This document shows positions 1-4,765 of a stretch of DNA of 5,083 nt, in pieces. How positions within the stretch are numbered: position 1 is the stretch's first letter; each line of letters begins with the position of its first letter. The notes under the pieces were generated by a model. It saw only the letters and a list, made by a program, of their open reading frames with translations, had not been told where the DNA came from and did not search any database. Both the position numbers and the translations under genes were made by a program. The DNA comes from Methylothermaceae bacterium. GTDB lineage: Bacteria > Pseudomonadota > Gammaproteobacteria > Methylococcales > Methylothermaceae. Location of the stretch: the NCBI GenBank assembly GCA_027024125.1, contig JALVSV010000257.1, forward strand, positions 1 through 5,083. Direction: 5' to 3'.

Positions 1-149
1 GAAGGATTCATTGGGTGACGGTAGAACATGGGTACACATCCGTCGCTTGAAACGGTTGCAGGGGCTGTCTCAAATTGACGGCCGGCCAGCCAGTAGCCGG
101 CTCCTCCACCCAACAGAAGGGCCACTAGGATCATGGCAATCCATTTCAT
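1..149 (-). CDS. CusB-type RND efflux membrane fusion protein, N-terminal fragment
   Basis: Only the first 49 codons lie in the window; the gene continues past the left edge. The ATG at 149-147 has a good Shine-Dalgarno (AGGAG, 163-159) nine bases upstream. Residues 4-22 form one hydrophobic segment (IAMILVALLLGGGAGYWLA), a signal anchor holding the adaptor to the inner membrane. After a short linker comes Cys38 and then FYRHPMNP (42-49). That motif is the start of the heavy-metal-binding domain found at the N-terminus of CusB-type adaptors, usually followed by a SPVP..DxMGM stretch, which would lie off the window. By family knowledge the protein links the RND pump to the outer-membrane channel and hands metal ions to the pump. 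It lies downstream of the outer-membrane factor on the same strand, as in Cus operons. Metal specificity (Cu/Ag versus other) cannot be settled from this fragment. Confidence 0.85.
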   Translation of the reverse strand, partial: MKWIAMILVALLLGGGAGYWLAGRQFETAPATVSSDGCVPMFYRHPMNP

Positions 150-174
150 TTTGAACGTCTCCTAATTCTTATTG

Positions 175-203
175 GTAGGCCGGATAAACAAAGTGCATCC
201 GGC
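175..203 (-). repeat. REP-like hairpin in the spacer between outer-membrane factor and adaptor genes
   Basis: In the 124-base spacer (150-273) the arms GCCGGAT (179-185) and ATCCGGC (197-203) form a perfect 7-bp stem with an 11-base loop. Read on the minus strand, the unit begins GCCGGATGC and ends TTATCCGGCCTAC. As I recall them, these are the two ends of the enterobacterial REP/PU palindrome. The inner GC-rich part of the classical REP stem is missing here. There is no T-run after the stem, so it is not an intrinsic terminator. It could stabilise the upstream mRNA or modulate relative expression of the two operon genes. The rest of the spacer shows nothing beyond the adaptor ribosome binding site. 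Confidence 0.5.
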
Positions 204-273
204 GAAATCAAGCAGGACATGCCAGATGAATTAACGCTTGTCTGGTTTGAGTGACCTATCCATTGCAACGACT

Positions 274-1578
274 TCATTGATTTTCTTCCTGTGAACTTTT
301 GATTGGGCCGCCCACAGCGGCTCTGAGATCTGCCAGTGACTGGCGGGCCTCGGCCAGCGTTTTCCAGTACTGGATCTCATAGTTGTATAGAGTGATCTGT
401 GAACTGACCAGGTTGAGAAAGTCCACTTTATTGACCTGATAACCGGCAAGCATCGAGGATACGGTCTGACGGGCCTGCGGAATGATACCGCTGTCGAACA
501 ACGCCACCTGCTCACGCGCCCGGCGGTAGTCCGCCATGGCGGCCGAGATTTCAGCCCGTACCCGGTTCCAGGTGTCCTGCCACTGGAATTGCTGACGAAG
601 CAGCTCACTTTGGCGCTGATCGACGGCCTTGGACTGTTTGGTGGTGAAATAGAGCGGCACGGTCATGCTGAGTTTCAAGGTCAGAAAATCGGCACGGCTG
701 GTCCGGTCCGGATTCTGGCCACTGCGAAAGCCATGGTAGGCTCCCACGTTGAAGTCCGGAAAGTAATCCTTTTTGGCCAGTTTTACCCTCGATCTTGCAG
801 CCTGGATCTGCTTGTTGATTCCAGCCAAAAGTGGTCTTGCCCGCTCTGCCATGGCAAACAGTCTTGTTTCTGGCAAGGGCTCTGGCAGGGTGCGTTGAAC
901 CACCTTGGGAAGTGTCACTGACCTATCGGCCGATCGGTCCAGCAGGGCATTCAACCGGGCACTTTCCTGACCTCGCAGGCCTTCCAGTTGCAACTGCTGA
1001 TCCACCAACCGTGAGAGTTCCAGTTGGGCCAGCAGCACATCCTGCTGCAGTCCTTGACCGACCATGTATTTGGTCTGAGCGATCTCTATGAACTGACGCA
1101 AAAGATCCTTATTGGCGTCGATGATTTCCAGCGCCCGGTCGAGATAGAACAGTCGCCACCAGGTGACTTCCACGTCACGAAGCAATCTCAACCGCCACTC
1201 CTCAACATCGTCACCAGCCGCCAAGGCATCCCACTCCGCGGCTTCTTCCCTGAGTCTCAACTTGCCGGGAAAAGGGAATGCCTGGCTGATACCCATCTGC
1301 AGTTGGGTCATGGCCTCCTGCGGGATATCGAAGGTGTCGACCGGCAGATTCAGTGCGTTGAAACTGATGATGGGGTCGGGAAGACTGCCTGCTTGCGGAG
1401 GCACCGACTTGAGTGCTTCATAGCGGGCACGGATAGCCGCCAGCGACGGATTGGTGCTTTCCGCCTGGCTAAGCGCAGCTTCAAGGGTTAGTGCTGGATC
1501 ATTAGTCGATACCGGTTCGTCGGCTGTAGCGCAGAATACCAGCGCCATGCCGGTCCATATGAACCATTTTGGAAACAT
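274..1578 (-). CDS. TolC-family outer-membrane factor of an RND metal efflux system (CusC/CzcC-like)
   Basis: A protein of 434 residues from the ATG at 1578-1576, a normal length for the outer-membrane efflux family. GAGG (1588-1585) lies six bases upstream. An in-frame TTG at 1584 is an alternative start with AAGGA nine bases ahead and would add two residues. A short signal peptide ends around FCATA/DEP. The Cys in LVFC does not fit a lipobox, because Phe precedes it, so a lipid anchor is unlikely. The body is long amphipathic helix with few Cys, as expected for the periplasmic barrel. It includes the FPFPGKL segment near residue 102, and the C-terminal stretch with LYNYEIQYWKTLAEARQSLA is typical of metal-efflux members. 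Related proteins form the trimeric channel taking ions from the pump-adaptor complex across the outer membrane. It is preceded by the small Cys-rich gene (83-base gap) and followed by the CusB-type adaptor. CusC-like is preferred because of that adaptor. Confidence 0.9.
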   Translation of the reverse strand: MFPKWFIWTGMALVFCATADEPVSTNDPALTLEAALSQAESTNPSLAAIRARYEALKSVPPQAGSLPDPIISFNALNLPVDTFDIPQEAMTQLQMGISQAFPFPGKLRLREEAAEWDALAAGDDVEEWRLRLLRDVEVTWWRLFYLDRALEIIDANKDLLRQFIEIAQTKYMVGQGLQQDVLLAQLELSRLVDQQLQLEGLRGQESARLNALLDRSADRSVTLPKVVQRTLPEPLPETRLFAMAERARPLLAGINKQIQAARSRVKLAKKDYFPDFNVGAYHGFRSGQNPDRTSRADFLTLKLSMTVPLYFTTKQSKAVDQRQSELLRQQFQWQDTWNRVRAEISAAMADYRRAREQVALFDSGIIPQARQTVSSMLAGYQVNKVDFLNLVSSQITLYNYEIQYWKTLAEARQSLADLRAAVGGPIKSSQEENQ

Positions 1579-1606
1579 GAACAACCTCGCTTGTCCTTAC
1601 TAGGAT

Positions 1607-1655
1607 CATGTGTACAGAAAGCACACATGGCCTGAATACCGGCACAATAGCCGGT
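1607..1655 (-). other. Two consecutive hairpins in the spacer ahead of the outer-membrane factor gene
   Basis: The 83-base gap between the small Cys-rich gene and the outer-membrane factor holds two perfect inverted repeats. ACCGGC (1638-1643) pairs with GCCGGT (1650-1655) across a 6-base loop. CATGTGT (1607-1613) pairs with ACACATG (1623-1629) across a 9-base loop. On the transcript the GC-rich hairpin comes first. Neither is followed by a run of U, so they are not standard terminators. They could act as processing or attenuation structures that set the ratio of the two products. Function is inferred only from position. Confidence 0.4.
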
Positions 1656-1661
1656 GTGACG

Positions 1662-2024
1662 TCAAGCGATGGTTCGGGGAGGTTTCCCTGAAGGGGATGT
1701 AATATGGCTTTGCAGGGAATAATAGGCAGGCGCCGAGAGGCTTCCGGTTAGAATGGCTGTCGGGAGTGTCATTTCCGTCGCAAGCATCAACGCCCCGCCA
1801 CACCCACCTTGTGAACAGGTCGGGAAAGCGACACATTGTTGACACTGGTGGATGCAATGACTCGCGTGATCCTGGGCCTTGATCTCGGGCATGGCTTCAG
1901 TCGTAGTGACTTCATCATCAACAGGGATGGCGCGAACAGCCTCGCTGGCGATTGCCAGGGAGGTGGAGCATAGCGCCAAAATGAACAGAAAGACCCTGAA
2001 AGTCACGACAGCTGAAAACCTCAA
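1662..2024 (-). CDS. Small secreted Cys/His-rich protein of the efflux operon, putative metal-binding
   Basis: Up to 120 residues. A hydrophobic N-terminus (VFLFILALCSTSLAIA) followed by SEA looks like a signal peptide cut by signal peptidase I, so the product should be periplasmic. The middle is dense in possible metal ligands: His53, His56, Cys57, His59, Cys61, Cys64, Cys70 and Cys75. The tail has SHITSPSGKPPRTIA, recalling the Pro-rich ends of small DUF2946-type proteins encoded beside metal efflux genes; that family link is from memory and unverified. As first gene of the operon it may bind or sense the exported ion. The start is uncertain. TTG at 2024 gives a leader of only about nine bases with no Shine-Dalgarno. 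GTG at 2006 (114 residues) has GAGG twelve bases upstream and also keeps the whole signal peptide. No ATG is available at the N-terminus. I do not recognise a characterised homologue. Confidence 0.65.
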   Translation of the reverse strand: MRFSAVVTFRVFLFILALCSTSLAIASEAVRAIPVDDEVTTTEAMPEIKAQDHASHCIHQCQQCVAFPTCSQGGCGGALMLATEMTLPTAILTGSLSAPAYYSLQSHITSPSGKPPRTIA

Positions 2025-2039
2025 TGAGAATTGTTCTTA
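2025..2039 (-). promoter_or_regulatory. Fur-like palindrome at the predicted transcription start
   Basis: TGAGAAT (2025-2031), a central T (2032) and GTTCTTA (2033-2039) form an imperfect 7-1-7 dyad. This is the layout of Fur-family operators, and the extended 19-base site matches the classical Fur consensus at about 11 positions by hand count. It directly abuts the predicted -10 hexamer, so a bound protein would block initiation of the efflux operon. The match is modest; a metal-sensing Fur-family regulator other than Fur itself, or chance, remains possible. Confidence 0.35.
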
Positions 2040-2068
2040 AAGTTAGCAGAAAGGTTGTGTGGGATCAA
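2040..2068 (-). promoter_or_regulatory. Predicted sigma70 promoter of the efflux operon
   Basis: On the minus strand a -35 of TTGATC (2068-2063) is followed by exactly 17 bases and a -10 of TAACTT (2045-2040). A TG one base ahead of the -10 (TGCTAACTT) gives an extended -10. The start site would fall near 2033, just upstream of the small Cys-rich gene. The -35 keeps TTGA of the consensus and the -10 keeps TA...T. No CueR-type or CusR-type operator was recognised around it. Confidence 0.5.
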
Positions 2069-2116
2069 ATTCAATTCCTTTTCATCCAGGGCTCCGTCAT
2101 CTATTTAAGTTAAGCC

Positions 2117-2216
2117 GGGGCAGGTGATCTGCTTCGAAAAACGCCGTGAATACTTCCTTGTAGGCTCCACGCCGGCCTCCCTGCCGGCGAGGCTTTCGAA
2201 TCAGATCACCTGCCCC
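2117..2216. repeat. 100-bp palindromic MITE-like intergenic element
   Basis: The ends are inverted repeats of 23 bases with one mismatch (2117-2139 against 2194-2216; C2132 faces T2201). The outer 15 bases, starting GGGGCAGGTGATCTG, are perfect. Inside is a second perfect hairpin, CGCCGGC (2170-2176) and GCCGGCG (2183-2189), around CTCCCT. Ahead of it lies a weaker fold in which TAC (2151-2153) pairs with GTA (2160-2162). The core beginning GCCGTGAATAC resembles a dispersed intergenic repeat I associate with many gammaproteobacterial genomes; this is from memory. No target-site duplication and no coding capacity are visible. It sits in the divergent spacer, about 48 bases beyond the -35 of the efflux promoter and 185 bases ahead of the response regulator. 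Confidence 0.75.
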
Positions 2217-2401
2217 TTCATTCAATCTGTTACGTGTTTAAATGACGTGGTCCTGCCTTTTCATCTGGCTTGTTCGTCAGCAAAATAGATTGGAAAGTGA
2301 TACCAGGTTCGGGCACGGAGGGTCTGCCTCAACCTCTTGAAAACATTGGACTCAATGGAAATGAGGTCCCAGAATAACCCTATTCTTTGTGAGATGGATG
2401 A
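2217..2401 (+). promoter_or_regulatory. Leader region of the response regulator with a short palindrome
   Basis: These 185 bases between the palindromic element and the regulator start hold no gene and no promoter that I can identify with confidence. The one clear structure is AGAATA (2371-2376), ACCC, TATTCT (2381-2386), a perfect 6-4-6 dyad fifteen bases before the ATG. It could be an operator, perhaps for autoregulation, or a small leader hairpin. A start-stop unit (ATG GAT GAA TGA, 2394-2405) overlaps the regulator start and may be incidental. Confidence 0.3.
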
Positions 2402-3097
2402 ATGACAAAGCGTATTTTGGTCATCGATGACGATCCGGACATCGGGGCTCTTTTAAAAGAATATCTTGGCCGTTATGGATTCGAGGTGGAAGTGAAAGCC
2501 TCCGCCAGGGCTGGGTTGCAGCAGTTGGCCTGTCAGAGGATGGATCTGATTGTTCTGGATGTGCGTCTGCCAGACGAAGATGGCTTCGAGTTATTGAGCG
2601 AGTTACGCCAGCGCTGGGAAATCCCGGTCATTCTGCTTACCGGTCTGGAGGAATCCGCCGATAGGGTAGTGGGGTTGGAATTGGGGGCGGACGATTATCT
2701 GACCAAGCCTTTTGATCCTCGGGAGCTGCTGGCCCGGATCCGTGCGGTACTGCGGCGGTATCAGCATGCCCAGACGGTGTGGCCGGAGAAGGAATACCAC
2801 TTTGCTGGTTATCGTCTGCTTCCCGACAGACGGACATTGATGTTGCCAGGAGGAGAATGTCAGCGGTTGTCCCGTAGCGAACTACGCCTGTTGTTGGCTT
2901 TTCTCCGCCATTCTGGACAACTATTGAGCCGGGAACGGCTGCTGGAGCTGTCTCATCCTCATGGCGAGGAGGTTTTCGACCGCAGCATCGATGTCCAGGT
3001 ATTGCGTCTGCGCCGCAAGCTCGGTGATGATGGTTCACTCATTTTCACCGAGCGCGGCGAAGGTTATCGATTCACCGCAGAAGTGGAAACGGACTAG
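2402..3097 (+). CDS. OmpR/PhoB-family two-component response regulator, orphan in this window
   Basis: 231 residues, the usual length. The receiver domain (about 3-118) has the acidic pair Asp10/Asp11, phosphoacceptor Asp53 in LIVLDVRLPDEDG, switch Thr80 and Lys102 in DDYLTKPFDPREL. After a linker, the winged-helix DNA-binding domain (about 130-227) has RLSRSELRLLLAFLRHSG and the recognition region DRSIDVQVLRLRRKLGDD, ending in RGEGYRF, all typical of the OmpR class. The ATG at 2402 is preceded only by a weak GAGATGGA. The stop TAG at 3095-3097 lies within the border of the adjacent palindromic element. No sensor kinase follows: the next gene is convergent. The regulator is divergent from the efflux operon and could control it as CusR does, but no CusR-type box was seen and the partner is unknown. 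An OmpR-like role in envelope regulation is equally possible. Confidence 0.92.
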   Translation: MTKRILVIDDDPDIGALLKEYLGRYGFEVEVKASARAGLQQLACQRMDLIVLDVRLPDEDGFELLSELRQRWEIPVILLTGLEESADRVVGLELGADDYLTKPFDPRELLARIRAVLRRYQHAQTVWPEKEYHFAGYRLLPDRRTLMLPGGECQRLSRSELRLLLAFLRHSGQLLSRERLLELSHPHGEEVFDRSIDVQVLRLRRKLGDDGSLIFTERGEGYRFTAEVETD

Positions 3098-3282
3098 CCC
3101 GGAAATTTCACCAGTATCCCGGATGATGGCGCAGGACAGGTGCGCCTGGACAAGCCAGGGCCGGGATAGGATTCGGGCTGAATCCAAATTGGATTTCGTG
3201 GGAATCATCAAAACCAGGCATATTATGCATATAAATCAGTTAATTATTGGAATGCCCGAATCCGGCTGGTGAAATATCCGGG
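3098..3282. mobile_element. Non-coding MITE-like element with three-way-junction fold, flanked by CTAG
   Basis: Terminal inverted repeats of 17 bases (3098-3114 and 3266-3282) match with one mismatch. Each is bordered outside by CTAG (3094-3097 and 3283-3286), a plausible 4-bp target duplication; including these, the palindrome is 22 bases. A side hairpin begins directly after the left repeat: TATCCCGG (3115-3122) pairs with CCGGGATA (3161-3168). Nested inside it, GGCGCA (3128-3133) pairs with TGCGCC (3141-3146). Immediately next, GGATTCGGGC (3169-3178) pairs with GCCCGAATCC (3254-3263) beside the right repeat. The AT-rich centre has a 7-1-7 palindrome at 3181-3195. No transposase is encoded, so it would have been moved in trans. 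Lying between convergent genes, its strong stem may also serve as a two-way transcription end. Confidence 0.75.
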
Positions 3283-3672
3283 CTAGTGTTTTCCAGGAGC
3301 TAGTGGAGTTCCGCGCCGTTCCCAGGTGATATAGGCCTCCAGGGCAATCATCTCGTCGCTGTCGAGGGGCAAGGGATTGCCCTCCAAAGGATTCTTGAGG
3401 CACCAATTGATCATCTCCCTAAGGGTTGCCACCTTGCCCAGTTGTTTCTGAAACTTGGGATAGGTTTCCGGGTGGGTGTTGGCGGCGTTGGGGTGACACT
3501 GATCGCAGGAGACCTTGTTGCTGCCCAAGGTCGAGTGAAAAAGTTTTTCGCCTTTTTCCATCACCTTCATGTACTCGGCCTCCCAGCGCTTCAGGTCTTC
3601 CTTGGTAAATTCGTCGCCCTGGGCCGGAAGTGCCAGCAGCAGGCAGGCGATAAACAGCGCGCGTGTGAACAT
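3283..3672 (-). CDS. Small periplasmic monohaem c-type cytochrome, SoxA-like C-terminal half
   Basis: 129 residues. The ATG at 3672-3670 has AGGAGA (3683-3678) just upstream. A signal peptide (about 1-19, LLLALPAQG) gives a periplasmic product. Haem attachment is at Cys56-Asp-Gln-Cys59-His60 (CDQCH), the only CxxCH. The C-terminal part, with INWC91, PLPLDSDEMIALEAYI and RRGTPLAPG, resembles the end of the second haem domain of SoxA. There, a Cys at the place of Cys91 ligates the haem. Met108 is the other candidate distal ligand. The protein lacks SoxA's full size, and no other sox genes are visible, so it should not be called SoxA. It begins 14 bases after the metallophosphoesterase stop, so the two are co-transcribed. 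A likely role is electron transfer to or from the di-haem enzyme. Its stop TAG lies in the border of the palindromic element. Confidence 0.85.
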   Translation of the reverse strand: MFTRALFIACLLLALPAQGDEFTKEDLKRWEAEYMKVMEKGEKLFHSTLGSNKVSCDQCHPNAANTHPETYPKFQKQLGKVATLREMINWCLKNPLEGNPLPLDSDEMIALEAYITWERRGTPLAPGKH

Positions 3673-3686
3673 GATTGTCTCCTGTT

Positions 3687-4760
3687 TTAATAGTGGAACT
3701 GGGGGGGAATGCGTTTTTCCGGGTCCTGATAATTCCGGTCCACCGGATGTTCAAGTTTGAAGTCGAAAGCGACGGTGCGGTTCTCGTTCATCCAAAGTTG
3801 GTAATGGTTGGTCAGGGTGCCGTTTTCCAGGTCGAGGATGTCCCATCCCGTGCCGTCGCGCTGGTGGAAGGGGTCGGCCCGGTTCATGAACACCGTCAGC
3901 TTCGGTACCTGGTTGGGTTTCTGAACATAGCTGACTGGATAAGGCCAGGGCCAGGCGGTGGCCATCATGGCATAGAAAGTGATGTTGCCGATCTGGTTGT
4001 AAAGTACCTGATGGACGTGGCCGTGGAGCACCGTGACCCGATGGAACCGCTGTAACAGTTTCTGCACCCCTTCGGCGTCATCGGTCCAGAAATTCCAGGG
4101 CTTGAAGATTTTGTAGAGGGGCGAGTGGGACAGGACCACCAGCGGCACATTACGTTCGTATTTGGCCAGATCCTCCTTGAGCCACCGTAGCTGCGCCTCG
4201 CCCACCATGAAGGGAGATCCTTGAGGGTTGTCGAGTCTGGCCATGTTGAGCATCCGCTCCATCGGCGTCGACCATTTTTTGATCCAGTCTTGGTAGGTCA
4301 GGATGCTGTTGAGGACCACGAAGTGGACACCCTTGTGGTCGAAGCTGTAGTACAGCGGGCTGATTTTGTCCTGCCAGTACTCGCCCATGTCGAGATAGAA
4401 GTCGTGTTCACCGATGACCCACTTGAGTGGTGGTTTAAGGCCCGACAACAGCTCCAGTCCGTGGTCCAGTTCCTCGCGCTTGCCCAGCTGGGCCAGGTCG
4501 CCTCCATAGATGACGAAATCCGGTGGTGGGTTCATCAGGTTGACCTCCAGGATGGCCTTGCGCAGTCCCTGATCGAAGTTTTGGGTGAAACGGGCCCCTT
4601 GGATATGGGTCAGGTGGGAGTCGGAAATGTAGGCGAAAGTGAAGGATTCGTGTTCGGCCGGTTTGCTCCCCAGTCCCCACACCACCTCCACCAGGCTGAA
4701 AGGCAGGGTGGCACCGAGTCCTGCCAGTCCGACGCCTTTGAGAAAGTTTCTTCGCTTCAT
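3687..4760 (-). CDS. Tat-exported calcineurin-like metallophosphoesterase
   Basis: 357 residues. The ATG at 4760-4758 is preceded by GGAGG (4773-4769) eight bases upstream, inside the end of the preceding gene; only five bases separate the two genes. The N-terminus MKRRNFLKG is a twin-arginine motif followed by a hydrophobic stretch to about residue 30, so the protein should be exported folded. Metal-binding motifs appear in family order: Asp47-Ser-His49 (SDSHL), Gly-Gly-Asp88, Gly117-Glu-His-Asp120, His212 (LSHSP) and Gly247-His-Val-His250. The third motif is GEHD where most of the superfamily has GNHD, so the usual Asn metal ligand is Glu. The dinuclear-metal phosphatase fold is secure, but the substrate (phosphomonoester, diester, nucleotide or lipid) is unknown. 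Position between a di-haem peroxidase-like gene and a cytochrome gene suggests a periplasmic redox-linked process rather than phosphate scavenging. Confidence 0.9.
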   Translation of the reverse strand: MKRRNFLKGVGLAGLGATLPFSLVEVVWGLGSKPAEHESFTFAYISDSHLTHIQGARFTQNFDQGLRKAILEVNLMNPPPDFVIYGGDLAQLGKREELDHGLELLSGLKPPLKWVIGEHDFYLDMGEYWQDKISPLYYSFDHKGVHFVVLNSILTYQDWIKKWSTPMERMLNMARLDNPQGSPFMVGEAQLRWLKEDLAKYERNVPLVVLSHSPLYKIFKPWNFWTDDAEGVQKLLQRFHRVTVLHGHVHQVLYNQIGNITFYAMMATAWPWPYPVSYVQKPNQVPKLTVFMNRADPFHQRDGTGWDILDLENGTLTNHYQLWMNENRTVAFDFKLEHPVDRNYQDPEKRIPPQFHY

Positions 4761-4765
4761 GATGA

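Noticed and set aside
1024..1491. Plus-strand open frame (155 codons) opposite the outer-membrane factor
   Set aside because: Antisense to a clear TolC-family gene, low-complexity translation and no recognisable motif.
1513..1540. Lipobox in the outer-membrane factor signal sequence (LVFC)
   Set aside because: Phe before the Cys does not fit the lipobox; ordinary signal peptidase cleavage after CATA is more plausible.
1607..1655. Intrinsic terminator between the Cys-rich gene and the outer-membrane factor
   Set aside because: Stable stems are present but no U-rich tract follows either of them on the transcribed strand.
1606..1857. Minus-strand frame overlapping the small Cys-rich gene
   Set aside because: No signal peptide or pattern, and it conflicts with the better supported secreted protein in the neighbouring frame.
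2236..2250. Possible CusR half-site near TTAAATGACGTGG
   Set aside because: Only the ATGAC part matches and there is no inverted partner at the right spacing.
2637..3038. Minus-strand open frame opposite the response regulator
   Set aside because: The regulator frame carries every family residue; the antisense product has no recognisable pattern.
2961..3272. Plus-strand frame running out of the regulator into the palindromic element
   Set aside because: It overlaps the regulator DNA-binding domain in another frame and reads through non-coding repeat sequence.
3283..3672. Naming the small cytochrome soxA
   Set aside because: It has only one haem domain, is about half the usual size, and has no sox neighbours; only the C-terminal motif layout is shared.
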